Shown piece after piece: positions 9,808 through 17,736 of a stretch of DNA of 64,000 nucleotides (positions are counted from its first letter, which is position 1; each line of letters opens with the position of its first letter). The stretch is taken from contig NZ_QCZF01000001.1 in NCBI RefSeq assembly GCF_003075095.1, forward strand, positions 496,001 to 560,000. The letters are read 5' to 3'. The translations under genes were made by a program, and so were the position numbers. The notes beneath the pieces were generated by a model. It did not search any database. It was given only the letters and a program-made list of their open reading frames with translations, and had not been told where the DNA came from. Origin of the DNA: Blastococcus litoris. Its GTDB lineage: Bacteria > Actinomycetota > Actinomycetes > Mycobacteriales > Geodermatophilaceae.

Positions 9808-11178
9808 TCACGAGGACCGGACCTGCTGGTAGCGCGCGAGCGCGACCTGGCGCTCGGCGGCGTGCTCCACGATCGGCTCGGGGTAGCCGGCCGGCGGTCC
9901 GCCCGGCGCCAGCCACGGCTCGTGCACGTACGCGGTGGGGACGTCGCGCAGCTCGGGCACCCAGCGGCGCACGTAGTCGCCGTCCGGGTCGAACTGCTTG
10001 CCCTGCCGGGTCGGGTTGAACACCCGGTAGTAGGGCGAGGCGTCGGTGCCGGTGCCGGCCACCCACTGCCAGCCGTGGTTGTTGCTGGCCAGGTCGCCGT
10101 CGACGAGGTGCTGGAGGAAGTGGCGGGCACCGCGCCACCAGTCCAGGTGCAGGTCCTTCACCAGGAACGAGGCCACGATCATCCGCACCCGGTTGTGCAC
10201 GTAGGCCTCGCCGAGGAGCTGACGCATGCCGGCGTCGACGATCGGGTAGCCGGTGCGGCCCTCCGCCCACGCGTCGAAGTGCGCGTCGGCCTCCGGCCCG
10301 GTGTCGTACTCGATCGCGCCGGTGCGGGCGTCGAGCGGCTCGCGCGCCGACTCCGGCCGGTGCCAGACGACGTCGGCGTAGAACTCCCGCCAGGCCAGCT
10401 CGTCGGTGTAGCGCCGGACGGCCTCGGTGGCCTCGCCGTCGGCCGCGAGGTCGGCCAGCAGCGTGCGCGGGTGGATGCAGCCGTACTTGAGGTAGGCCGA
10501 GAGCCGGCTGGTGCCGTCGGTCGCCGGGAGGTTGCGGGTCTCGGGGTACCCGGGCAGCAGCCCGTCGCGGAACCGCTCCCAGGCGGCCAGCGCCGCGGCC
10601 TCCCCGGCGGGCGGCAGCCGCACGTCGCCGAGGTCCTGCTCCGGCGGCAGGCCGTCCGTGCGCACCTGCCGCAGCCAGCGCACACCCTCCGGTCGCGGCG
10701 CGGGGGCGCGCCAGCCGTGCGCCCGCCAGGCGCGGGCGAAGGGGGAGAAGACCCGGAACGGCTCGCCGTCGGCCTTGGTCACCCGGCCGGGCGTGACCGC
10801 GTAGGGGGAACCGGTCCGTACGAACGGGACGTCGCCCAGCGCCCGCTCCACGGTGGCGTCCCGCCGGCGGCCGTACGGCCCGGCGTCGGCCGACACGTGC
10901 ACCGACGCCGCGCCCACCTCCCGGGCAGCCGAAGGCAGGACGGCGGCCGGGTCGCCGGAGCGGACCACCAGGGCGCCGTCGAGCGACTCCTGCAGCGCGG
11001 CCAGGCAGTCCCGGAGGAACTGGCGGCGCGGCCCACCGGCCGGCCCCCACAGCCGGGGGTCGACGACGAACACCGGCAGGACGTCGCCGTCGGCCCCCGC
11101 GTCGTCCACGGCGGCGAGCAGGGCGGGGTGGTCGCCGAGCCGCAGGTCGCGGCGGAACCACAGCAGCGACGTCGGCAC
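9808..11178 (-). CDS. phr: Deoxyribodipyrimidine photolyase
   Basis: A 456-residue class I photolyase that uses blue light and FADH- to split cyclobutane pyrimidine dimers. The antenna-binding alpha/beta domain opens with LLWFRRDLRLGDHPALL. The FAD domain shows ELAWREFYADVVWHRP, GRTGYPIVDAGMRQL, NNHGWQWVAGTGTDASPYY and VFNPTRQGKQFDPDGDYV, all standard CPD-photolyase blocks, including the tryptophans of the electron-transfer chain. GTG start at the position expected for the family. It is first in an apparent operon with the Nei glycosylase, fitting a sun-exposed lifestyle typical of stone- and soil-surface actinobacteria. Confidence 0.96.
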   Translation of the reverse strand: MPTSLLWFRRDLRLGDHPALLAAVDDAGADGDVLPVFVVDPRLWGPAGGPRRQFLRDCLAALQESLDGALVVRSGDPAAVLPSAAREVGAASVHVSADAGPYGRRRDATVERALGDVPFVRTGSPYAVTPGRVTKADGEPFRVFSPFARAWRAHGWRAPAPRPEGVRWLRQVRTDGLPPEQDLGDVRLPPAGEAAALAAWERFRDGLLPGYPETRNLPATDGTSRLSAYLKYGCIHPRTLLADLAADGEATEAVRRYTDELAWREFYADVVWHRPESAREPLDARTGAIEYDTGPEADAHFDAWAEGRTGYPIVDAGMRQLLGEAYVHNRVRMIVASFLVKDLHLDWWRGARHFLQHLVDGDLASNNHGWQWVAGTGTDASPYYRVFNPTRQGKQFDPDGDYVRRWVPELRDVPTAYVHEPWLAPGGPPAGYPEPIVEHAAERQVALARYQQVRSS

Positions 11179-11214
11179 CTGCGGAGCGTAGGCAGGGACC
11201 GCGCGCGGCGCAGG

Positions 11215-11535
11215 TCAGCGGTCGGCGGTCTCCAGGCCGAAGTGCGGCCTGTCGTCCTCGGCGACGAGGTCGGTCAGCTCCGGGTGCTGCTGGATGTAGT
11301 GGCGGATGAAGGAGCAGTAGGGCAGGACGGTCAGCCCGCGCTCGCGCGCGGCGTCCAGCACGCCCGCCACCAGCTGCGTGCCGATGCCCCGGCCGCCGAC
11401 ACCCGGGTCCACCTCGGTGTGCGGGAGGGTCATCGTGCTGCCGTCGACGTGGTAGCTGGCCAGACCGACGACGCGGCCGTCGAGCCGGATCTCGAAGCGT
11501 CCCTTCTCGGGGACGTCCACCACCTTCGTGTCCAT
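11215..11535 (-). CDS. Small GNAT-type N-acetyltransferase (YidJ/NATD1-like)
   Basis: A 106-residue minimal GNAT domain of the kind seen in COG2388. The acetyl-CoA-binding P-loop is VGGRGIGTQLVAGVLDAARE (about residues 47-66), preceded by the strand TMTLPHTEVDP and followed by LPYCSFIRHYIQQHPEL. The substrate is unknown. The reading frame stays open upstream through the tRNA gene, but the ATG at 11535 is chosen because GGGAGGACGAGG lies just before it and the domain is complete from there. The 180 bases to the tRNA (11536-11715) hold the promoters of both and a TAGCCT -10-like box at 11671-11676 for the tRNA. Confidence 0.85.
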   Translation of the reverse strand: MDTKVVDVPEKGRFEIRLDGRVVGLASYHVDGSTMTLPHTEVDPGVGGRGIGTQLVAGVLDAARERGLTVLPYCSFIRHYIQQHPELTDLVAEDDRPHFGLETADR

Positions 11536-11715
11536 CGTTCCTCGTCCTCCCGTCCCCCGGCGCCGTTGCCGGAGCCCGACGTGTACCCGGAAAGGTAGTC
11601 CGGGGATGCGTCGGTCGCTCTCACCTGTGGTGACGAGTCGGGTGTGGCGGGTGTTCCCCGGGGCACCGGATAGCCTCTTGCCATCGGCGCGGCGATCACC
11701 GCTCGCCACGCCGTC

Positions 11716-11788
11716 GCCCCCGTAGCTCAGGGGATAGAGCATCGGTTTCCTAAACCGTGTGCCGCAGGTTCGAATCCTGCCGGGGGCA
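11716..11788 (+). tRNA. tRNA-Arg (anticodon CCU)
   Basis: A 73-base cloverleaf. The acceptor stem GCCCCCG pairs with CGGGGGC and the discriminator is A. The D stem is GCTC/GAGC, the anticodon loop is TTCCTAA with CCT at 34-36, and the T arm is GCAGG-TTCGAAT-CCTGC. The outermost anticodon-stem pair (27-43) is a T-T mismatch. It reads AGG codons, which are minor in such GC-rich genes. CCA is not encoded. No integrase or att-like duplication is seen nearby. Confidence 0.97.
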
Positions 11789-11864
11789 CGCACGTCCGCT
11801 GGTGGCGGTCGCGGGAGCTGGCCAGGATGGTCCTCCCGCGACGACCGACCAGGGAGCGACCGCG

Positions 11865-12218
11865 ATGGTCCTGCACCGCATCATCACCAACCTCAACGTC
11901 GACGACGCCGGCACCGGCCACGAGTTCTACGAGGACTTCCTCGGCCTGGAGAAGCAGTTCGACCTCGGCTGGGTGGCGAGCTTCCGGTCGCCGACGAACC
12001 CGAGCATCCAGGTCAGCCTCGTCGCCGGCGACGCGACCGCGCCGGAGCAGTCCGCGTGCACCGTGGCGGTGAGCGACGTCGACGCCATGCACGCCGAGGC
12101 GCAGCGCCGGGGCTACGAGATCGTCCACCCGCTGACGCAGGAGCCGTGGGGCGTGCGCCGCTTCATGGTCCGCGACCCGCACGGCGTCGTGCTCAACGTC
12201 GTCGGGCACGCGGACTAG
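11865..12218 (+). CDS. VOC-family (glyoxalase/bleomycin-resistance) protein
   Basis: A 117-residue single-domain vicinal-oxygen-chelate protein with the paired beta-alpha-beta-beta-beta modules: ITNLNVDDAGTGHEFYEDFL at the start and VRRFMVRDPHGVVLNVVGH at the end. A Glu/His metal-binding pattern is only partly evident, so enzymatic activity is uncertain. Such proteins are dioxygenases, isomerases, or binders that sequester toxins. The ATG at 11865 is chosen because the frame upstream runs through the tRNA; AGGGAG lies about eight bases before it. Confidence 0.82.
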   Translation: MVLHRIITNLNVDDAGTGHEFYEDFLGLEKQFDLGWVASFRSPTNPSIQVSLVAGDATAPEQSACTVAVSDVDAMHAEAQRRGYEIVHPLTQEPWGVRRFMVRDPHGVVLNVVGHAD

Positions 12219-12255
12219 CCGGACCACCCCGGCCGGGCGTAGCGTCGGAGCCACT

Positions 12256-12672
12256 GTGAACTGGCTCACCATCGAGGTGTTCGACGGCGCGACGTCCGCC
12301 GCCGGGTGGGAGCTGTCCTGGCACGACCGGATCGTCGAGGCGGCCGTGACCGGTGGCGCGGTGTTCTGGGACGAGCACGCGCACAGCTGGGGCGTCGTCC
12401 TCGAGTTCACCTTCGACGACGAGCGCCGCCGGGACGCCTTCCGGCAGGCCCCGGTCCTCCTCGCCGCGCTCGACGCGACGCCCGATCCGGTCACCGGCGT
12501 CCTGGTCTACCCGCACCGCGGCGGCGGCGACGGCATCCGCCAGCCCCGGCGACCGCACCCGGTGCGCGGCGGCGGGACGGCGGAGCTGCCGCTGCCCGAC
12601 CCCGACGCCGGCCGCGTGCTGGCCTGCAGCGCCGAGCCGGCTGCGACACGGGGTGCGGCCGAGCCGGCCTAG
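12256..12672 (+). CDS. Hypothetical protein, actinobacterial
   Basis: A 138-residue soluble protein I do not recognise by name. The first ~90 residues look like a compact alpha/beta domain (MNWLTIEVFDGATSA, WHDRIVEAAVTGGAVFWDEH, SWGVVLEFTFDDERRRDAF, VTGVLVYPHRGGG), and the last ~45 are Pro/Arg/Ala-rich and probably disordered. There is no signal peptide or membrane segment. A TAGCGT box lies ten bases before the GTG. It is convergent with the secreted phosphoesterase and the two share CTAG as overlapping stop codons. Confidence 0.6.
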   Translation: MNWLTIEVFDGATSAAGWELSWHDRIVEAAVTGGAVFWDEHAHSWGVVLEFTFDDERRRDAFRQAPVLLAALDATPDPVTGVLVYPHRGGGDGIRQPRRPHPVRGGGTAELPLPDPDAGRVLACSAEPAATRGAAEPA

Positions 12673-14588
12673 CCGACCGGGCGCGCGCTGACGTCGTCCA
12701 TCCGCAGGACCACCGGTGCATTGGTCGCGCCGCTGGACAGGTACGCGGTCAACCCCACCGAGCCGGCCGCCTGCAGTCCCGCCCCCGAGTCGGTGGTGAC
12801 CAGCTGCCACGCCGTCGGCTCCGGCGCCGTGGCGGCCCAGACCTTGAGGCGCAGCGTCGTCGGGCCGGTGCCGGTGGCCTGCATCCGGACGTTGAGCACC
12901 GTCCCCGGCCCGTACGTCACGCCGGAGGCGCGGATCGCAGGGGCGACGACCCGGGTCGTCGAGCCGTTGAGCGCGTTGATGGCGATGTTCACCTGCCCGG
13001 ACGACAGCAGGGTCAGCCGCGCCCGGTACTCGTTCGTCGCGTTCACCCGTCGCCCGGCCACGTCGAGGTAGAGGCTGCTGGTCGGGACCTTGTCGACCGA
13101 CAGGCTCATCCGGAGGTCGGTGTCGGTCCGCGTCGTGGCGTTCAGCCAGGCGCCGATCGTCGTCCCGGCCGTGCGCAGGTTCAGCGCCGCACTGCCGGAG
13201 GAGACGGAGAAGTTGGACGACGTCCCCGACGTCGTCCAGGCGCCACCGACCTCCGCCGTCCCCAGGCCGTTGGACACCGTCCGGCCGAAGGTGTCCTGCA
13301 CGAAGACCGTCGACGGCGGTGGCGCGGTGACGGTGACCTGCCCCGTCTCCTGGTCGGTGAGCCCGCCGCCGTCGGTGACGCTGAGCGTGACGTCGTAGGT
13401 GCCCGCGGCCGCGTAGGGGTGCTGCGGCTGGGCGCCGGTGCCGGTGGTGCCGTCCCCGAAGTCCCACGCGTACGAGCTGATCGGGCCGTCCGGGTCGCTC
13501 GACCCACGGGCGTCGAAGGTGGCCGTCAGCCCCGACGTCGTCGACGTGAAGGCAGCCGTGGGGGCGGCGTTCGGCGGCGGTGCCCCACGGGTGATCGTGA
13601 AGGCGTCGGCGAAGGTGCCGTTGGCGCGGACGAACGACGCCTGCAGCGCGTCGGCGGTGGCCCGCACGTCGAGGAACCCGTGCGACGGCGTCCGGTTGGC
13701 CCCCTGGTAGGCGGCGAAGTACCCCACCTCGCTGTCGGCCGCGTTGACGTCGCGCAGCGTCTGGCCGCCGGTCCCGACCGTCGCGAAGACGGTGCCCGCG
13801 CCCTGGCTCATCGCGGCGTCCCCGTCGGCCACGCAGTCGGGGTCGAAGGTGTTCGTCGGGACGGCCGTGCACCCCGTCCGGAGGCCGAGCTGGTGGGTGC
13901 GCTGGTAGAGGTGCTCGTGCCCGTTGAGGACGAGGTCGACCTTCTTGCTCATCACGAGCTGCATGAGGTCGGCGCCGATCTCGCAGGTGTACTGCCCGAG
14001 GGAGAGGCAGGGCTTGTGCATCCCCACGACGACCCAGGGGATGCTGAGCGACCGGGCGCCGTCGATGGCCGCCGCCGTCCACTCGTAGCGGGCGCTGCCG
14101 GCCGGGTAGTTCCACTGCCCGTCCGGGAACCCGAGGTTCGGCGAGATCATCACGAACCGGACCAGCGGGTCGACCTGGGGGACGTCGACGTAGTACTGGC
14201 GGCCGTAGGTGCCCACCAGCCCGGGCAGCTGGTTGGGCAGGCAGGCGGAGAAGTCGTTGATGTTGCCGTTGAGCCCGTTGCTCTCGTGGTTGCCCGCGAG
14301 CAGCTCGAACGGGAAGCCGGCCCCGACCTCGGAGGTCACCAGGTCGCACCACTGCTGCTCCGCGCCGGTGGCGCCGTAGGACAGGTCGCCGACCGTGACG
14401 GCCAGGTCGGGGTCCTGGTCGTCCATGGCGGAGAGCACGGCACGGGTGTTCGCCGACGCGCCGAAGTCACCGGCGGAGGTGAAGTGCACGACGCCGGGCT
14501 CGGCCGCCCCGTTCGCGCCGGTGCCCCCGGCGACGACGCCCAGGACCAGGCCCAGGACGGCGAGCGGTGCGATGCTGCGGATGCGCAT
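12669..14588 (-). CDS. Secreted metallophosphoesterase with PKD domain and unnamed C-terminal beta domain
   Basis: A 639-residue exported protein. A signal peptide covers about residues 1-29. The calcineurin-like phosphoesterase domain (about 33-300) shows the metal motifs SAGDFGAS, TVGDLSYGATG, LLAGNHESNG, VVVGMHKP and LNGHEHLYQR. A PKD domain follows (about 305-400, with SYAWDFGDG). The last ~230 residues begin DTFGRTVSNGLGTAEVGGAWT and end in a small beta domain that also occurs in both giant proteins at the right of the window. It probably removes phosphate from organic phosphates or surface polymers outside the cell. ATG start with GAGGAAG upstream. No sortase signal or C-terminal anchor is seen. 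Confidence 0.88.
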   Translation of the reverse strand: MRIRSIAPLAVLGLVLGVVAGGTGANGAAEPGVVHFTSAGDFGASANTRAVLSAMDDQDPDLAVTVGDLSYGATGAEQQWCDLVTSEVGAGFPFELLAGNHESNGLNGNINDFSACLPNQLPGLVGTYGRQYYVDVPQVDPLVRFVMISPNLGFPDGQWNYPAGSARYEWTAAAIDGARSLSIPWVVVGMHKPCLSLGQYTCEIGADLMQLVMSKKVDLVLNGHEHLYQRTHQLGLRTGCTAVPTNTFDPDCVADGDAAMSQGAGTVFATVGTGGQTLRDVNAADSEVGYFAAYQGANRTPSHGFLDVRATADALQASFVRANGTFADAFTITRGAPPPNAAPTAAFTSTTSGLTATFDARGSSDPDGPISSYAWDFGDGTTGTGAQPQHPYAAAGTYDVTLSVTDGGGLTDQETGQVTVTAPPPSTVFVQDTFGRTVSNGLGTAEVGGAWTTSGTSSNFSVSSGSAALNLRTAGTTIGAWLNATTRTDTDLRMSLSVDKVPTSSLYLDVAGRRVNATNEYRARLTLLSSGQVNIAINALNGSTTRVVAPAIRASGVTYGPGTVLNVRMQATGTGPTTLRLKVWAATAPEPTAWQLVTTDSGAGLQAAGSVGLTAYLSSGATNAPVVLRMDDVSARPVG

Positions 14589-14760
14589 GGCGGCTTCCTC
14601 ACGGCGTGTGCCCGGGGCGCCGGGTCCGGGCGCCGCACTGCTGGGCCCCCTCAGTGCTGCGCGGACCGTAGTTCGCGGTCCCCGCGTTGGTAAGTCCCTC
14701 CCGCGCGGCTCACCCGGACGGACGCATCCCTCCGCCGCCCGCGGGAACTACCGTCGGCTC

Positions 14761-15129
14761 GTGGTCCTGGGGCTGATCGAGCTGGCGCTCCTCCTGCTCG
14801 TGCTCACGGCGATCGGCACGGTCGGCTGGGCGCTGTGGAACGCGCTGCGGAGCGGCACGGCGGGGGCCCTGCCCGCGCGGCAGCGCGCCGAGCTGTCGGC
14901 GGCCATCGCCGGGGCGCGGTGGCTGCCGGCGCACGACGAGGTGGACGGCGCCACCCGCGTGCTCGTGCAGAAGGTCTACACCGGCCTCGACGGGCGGCCG
15001 GTCGTGCTCGACGAGCGGGTGATCGAGTCCTTCCCCGCCCGGGACCCGGCCTGGGAGGCCCGCTTCACCGAGTCGATGTCCGCCGCGCGCTACCGCTGCG
15101 AGTACCTGAACGCCGAGGAGGCGCAGTAG
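14761..15129 (+). CDS. Small membrane-anchored hypothetical protein
   Basis: A 122-residue protein with one N-terminal membrane helix (LIELALLLLVLTAIGTVGWAL, abbreviated region 4-27), then a charged domain ending EYLNAEEAQ. The segment HDEVDGATRVLVQKVYTG followed by RPVVLDERVIESFPARDP suggests a small beta-rich domain; I do not recognise the family. The GTG at 14761 is chosen because a TACCGT -10-like box ends exactly six bases before it, implying a leaderless transcript. The 172 bases between the divergent phosphoesterase start and this gene hold only the two promoter regions. Confidence 0.6.
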   Translation: MVLGLIELALLLLVLTAIGTVGWALWNALRSGTAGALPARQRAELSAAIAGARWLPAHDEVDGATRVLVQKVYTGLDGRPVVLDERVIESFPARDPAWEARFTESMSAARYRCEYLNAEEAQ

Positions 15130-15172
15130 GCCGCCGCCGCGCCGGGTCGGCGCGGAGGAGAGGATCACGGGC

Positions 15173-15619
15173 ATGAGCCAGGTCGTCGCCACCGCCGAAC
15201 GAGTCGTCCGTGCCCCCGCCGAGCAGGTGCGGGCCGCCCTCGCCGACTACGAGGGCGCCCGCCGCCGGGCGCTCCCGGAGCAGTTCAGCGACTACCGGGT
15301 CGAGGCCGGCGGCCAGGGCGCGGGCACCCGGGTGCACTGGCGGTTCGCGGCGACGTCGAAGCGGGTCCGCGACCAGCTGCTGGAGGTCACCGAGCCCACG
15401 GCCGACTCGTTGGTGGAATCCGACGCGAACTCCTCGATGGTCACCACGTGGACCGTGCTCCCGGCTGACGCCGGCGTCTCGACGGTCCGCGTGCGGACCA
15501 CCTGGAACGGTGCGGGTGGCGTCGGGGGCTTCTTCGAGAGCACGTTCGCCCCGAAGGGGCTGCGCCGGGTGCACGAGCAGGTGCTGGAGCGCCTCGAGGC
15601 GGAGCTCGCCGGTCGCTGA
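15173..15619 (+). CDS. SRPBCC-family (polyketide cyclase/START-like) protein
   Basis: A 148-residue single-domain protein with the helix-grip fold of the START/Bet v1 superfamily. It opens with VVATAERVVRAPAEQVRAAL, the usual first strand and helix, and ends with the long C-terminal helix GLRRVHEQVLERLEAEL that closes the hydrophobic pocket. These proteins bind or transform hydrophobic ligands; the ligand is not predictable. GGAGGAGAGG upstream gives a good ribosome site. It precedes the sirtuin gene by 39 bases on the same strand. Confidence 0.82.
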   Translation: MSQVVATAERVVRAPAEQVRAALADYEGARRRALPEQFSDYRVEAGGQGAGTRVHWRFAATSKRVRDQLLEVTEPTADSLVESDANSSMVTTWTVLPADAGVSTVRVRTTWNGAGGVGGFFESTFAPKGLRRVHEQVLERLEAELAGR

Positions 15620-15658
15620 CCCGCGGCACGACGTGCGCCGGGAGGGGACGATGGCCGG

Positions 15659-16516
15659 GTGACCTCCGCACGTCTCGCCGACCCCCGCCCGGACGCGGGG
15701 GTCGACGCGCTCGCCGACCTCCTCGCCGACGGCGACGCCGTCGTGCTCTCCGGCGCGGGCCTGTCCACCGATTCCGGCATCCCCGACTACCGGGGAGCCA
15801 CCGGCAGCCTCCGCCGGCACACGCCGATGACCTACCAGACCTTCACCCGCGACCCGCGGGGCCGGCACCGCTACTGGGCGCGCAGCTTCGTGGGCTGGCG
15901 GCAGATCCGTGCCGCGCTGCCCAACGACGGGCACCGGGCGGTCGGCGACCTGCAGGCGGCCGGGCTGGTCGGGGGCGTCATCACGCAGAACGTCGACGGG
16001 CTGCACCAGGCGGGCGGCGCACGTGACGTCGTCGAGCTGCACGGCGGCCTCGACCGGACCGTCTGCCTCGGCTGCGGCGACATCGCCGGTCGGGCCGAGC
16101 TGGACGAGCGGCTGCGGGCGGCCAACCCCGGCTTCGGTCCGCGCACCGACGAGATCAACCCCGACGGCGACGCCGAGCTGCCCGACGAGGTGCTCGACGG
16201 CTTCGTCATGGTCGGATGCCTGGCGTGCGGCGACGGACCGCTCAAGCCTGACGTCGTCTTCTTCGGCGAGACGGTGCCGCGCGACCGCGTCGAGCACTGC
16301 TTCGGCCTGGTCGAGGAGGCGGGCAGCCTCGTCGTCCTCGGCTCGTCGCTGACGGTGATGAGCGGCTACCGCTTCGTGCTGCGCGCCGCGAAGCTCGGCA
16401 TCCCGGTCGCGATCGTCAACGTCGGGCCGACCCGCGGCGACGCGAAGGCCGACGTCCGGGTGGACGCCCCGCTGGGCGCCGTCCTGCCGGCGCTCGCCGA
16501 ACGCCTCGGCGCGTGA
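15659..16516 (+). CDS. cobB: NAD-dependent protein deacylase, sirtuin family
   Basis: A 285-residue Sir2-family enzyme that removes acyl groups from lysines using NAD+. Signatures: GAGLSTDSGIPDYRG (about residues 32-46), TQNVDGLHQAGG (about 110-121), VELHGGLD with the catalytic His, zinc-ligand pairs CLGCGD and CLACGDG, PDVVFFGETVP and VLGSSLTV. The spacing between the two Cys pairs is long, as in SIRT4-like class II sirtuins. Bacterial members regulate acetyl-CoA synthetase and other metabolic enzymes. GTG start. Its stop overlaps the start of the next small gene in GTGA. Confidence 0.95.
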   Translation: MTSARLADPRPDAGVDALADLLADGDAVVLSGAGLSTDSGIPDYRGATGSLRRHTPMTYQTFTRDPRGRHRYWARSFVGWRQIRAALPNDGHRAVGDLQAAGLVGGVITQNVDGLHQAGGARDVVELHGGLDRTVCLGCGDIAGRAELDERLRAANPGFGPRTDEINPDGDAELPDEVLDGFVMVGCLACGDGPLKPDVVFFGETVPRDRVEHCFGLVEEAGSLVVLGSSLTVMSGYRFVLRAAKLGIPVAIVNVGPTRGDAKADVRVDAPLGAVLPALAERLGA

Positions 16517-16818
16517 CCGGCGAGGTCGGGCGGACCGACGACGGCCGGTACGTCGTCGTCGACGGGAGGCGGTGGCGCACCGCGGACCCGGCGCTGCCCG
16601 ACGGCGTGCGCGAGCGGCTGCTGCACCACCTGGGGGTCGCCCGGTCGGCGGTGCGGACGGCGGGACGCGCGGGCGACGAGCAGGCGGTGGCCGCAGCGCG
16701 GGAGCGGGTGCAGCTGGCCAAGACCGGGCTGGGGGAGCGTGGGCCGGCCTGGTGGGACCAGGACGACGCCGGGCGGCGGGCCCGCTGGGAGACCGCGCTG
16801 CGGGCGCTGGGCGACTGA
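16513..16818 (+). CDS. Small conserved hypothetical protein
   Basis: A 101-residue soluble, highly charged protein translationally coupled to the sirtuin by a GTGA overlap. The N-terminus has RYVVVDGRRWRTADPALPDG, then a predicted helical hairpin (VRERLLHHLGVARSAVRTA, DEQAVAAARERVQLAKTGLG), and the end reads PAWWDQDDAGRRARWETAL. I recognise the WW-containing tail as common in small actinobacterial proteins but know no function. The tight coupling with cobB may mean a shared pathway. Confidence 0.65.
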   Translation: MTGEVGRTDDGRYVVVDGRRWRTADPALPDGVRERLLHHLGVARSAVRTAGRAGDEQAVAAARERVQLAKTGLGERGPAWWDQDDAGRRARWETALRALGD

Positions 16819-16833
16819 CCGAGACTGGCGACG

Positions 16834-17736
16834 GTGCAGACCTTCCTCCCCGTCGCCGACTTCACCGAGTCGGCCCGTCTCCTGGACAACCCCCGGCTCG
16901 GCAAGCAGCGGGTGGAGTGCCTGCAGGTGCTGCGCGCGCTCGAGCTCCCCGACTACGGCTGGGCCAACCACCCGGTCGTGACCATGTGGCGGGGGCACAC
17001 GGCCGGGCTGGTCGTCTACTCCCTGGCGATGGTCCGCGTCTGGCGGGAACGCGGGTTCGCCGACACCACCGAGGCGCTGATCGCCGAGTTCGCCCCGGAG
17101 GCGGCGAGGATGACCCAGGCCGAGGCGGCGGCGGCCGGCCTGCTGCCGAGCTGGGTGGGCGACGAGGAGCTGCACCTGTCGCACCGGTCCAACCTGCTCG
17201 CCAAGGACCCGGGCTTCTACCGCTCGCGGTTCCCGGCCGATCCCGACGACCTCCCCTACACGTGGCCCGGTCCCGACGACGTGCCGCCCGTGCCGGCGCC
17301 CGAGGGCGTCGGCGTGTGGGTCGTGCGGCCGCGGGCCCACACCGAGCTCGGCGCCTGCCTGGCCGCCGGCGTGGTCGGGCTGGGCACCCAGTCGGGGATC
17401 GACGTCGACGCGACCGGCATGACGCCGACCGAGCTGCGGACGCTGTCCAAGGAGCTGTCGGGACGGCGCCCGGCCAAGGACCTGCGCCAGCTGTCGGCGT
17501 TCCTCGACGAGATGGAGCCCGGCGACCGCGTCGGCCTGCCGATCGAGCACGGCGCCGGGCTGCTCCTCGGGGAGGTGGTGGGGGACTACCTCTTCCAGGG
17601 CCGGGAGCTGCTCCCGCACCGCCGGCCGGCCCGGTGGGAGCGGGTGGTCCCGCGCTCGGCGGCGCTGCCGCCGGCGACCCTGCAGGACCCCCGCGCCCTG
17701 TTCCGCGTGGTGCTCGACCCGGCTGCCGTGGCCTAG
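16834..17736 (+). CDS. Fusion: MSMEG_6728-type (pyrimidine-dimer glycosylase-like) domain + PUA/EVE-like restriction N-domain
   Basis: A 300-residue two-domain protein. Residues 1 to about 140 match the MSMEG_6728 family, related to the T4 endonuclease V/pyrimidine-dimer DNA glycosylase group: MQTFLPVADFTESARLLDNP, LGKQRVECLQVLRALE and WANHPVVTMWRGH. Residues from about 160 on (GVWVVRPRAHTELGACLAAG, LRQLSAFLDEMEPGDRVGLP, LLLGEVVGDYLF, HRRPARWERVVPRSALP-like end) resemble the N-terminal PUA/EVE-type domain of Mrr-like restriction and McrB-type proteins that read modified DNA. Combined, this suggests a DNA-damage or modified-base recognition enzyme, which is inference. GTG start with a GAGACT box seven bases upstream. 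Convergent with the thioesterase, sharing CTAG stops. Confidence 0.7.
   Translation: MQTFLPVADFTESARLLDNPRLGKQRVECLQVLRALELPDYGWANHPVVTMWRGHTAGLVVYSLAMVRVWRERGFADTTEALIAEFAPEAARMTQAEAAAAGLLPSWVGDEELHLSHRSNLLAKDPGFYRSRFPADPDDLPYTWPGPDDVPPVPAPEGVGVWVVRPRAHTELGACLAAGVVGLGTQSGIDVDATGMTPTELRTLSKELSGRRPAKDLRQLSAFLDEMEPGDRVGLPIEHGAGLLLGEVVGDYLFQGRELLPHRRPARWERVVPRSAALPPATLQDPRALFRVVLDPAAVA

Noticed and set aside
8812-11598. Plus-strand frame of over 900 codons across nei and phr
   Set aside because: The minus strand carries complete photolyase and Nei signatures; the plus translation has no domain and is Arg/Gly/Pro-rich.
11716-11788. tRNA-Arg as attachment site of an integrated element
   Set aside because: No integrase, no repeated tRNA 3' end and no change in gene style on either side within this window.
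11536-11793. Longer acetyltransferase start running through the tRNA-Arg gene
   Set aside because: The extra residues are antisense to a perfect tRNA; a good ribosome site marks the ATG at 11535.
16513-17736. Toxin-antitoxin or restriction operon formed by the small gene after cobB and the fusion protein
   Set aside because: No nuclease, methylase or toxin signature is present; the small gene is coupled to cobB rather than to the fusion gene.
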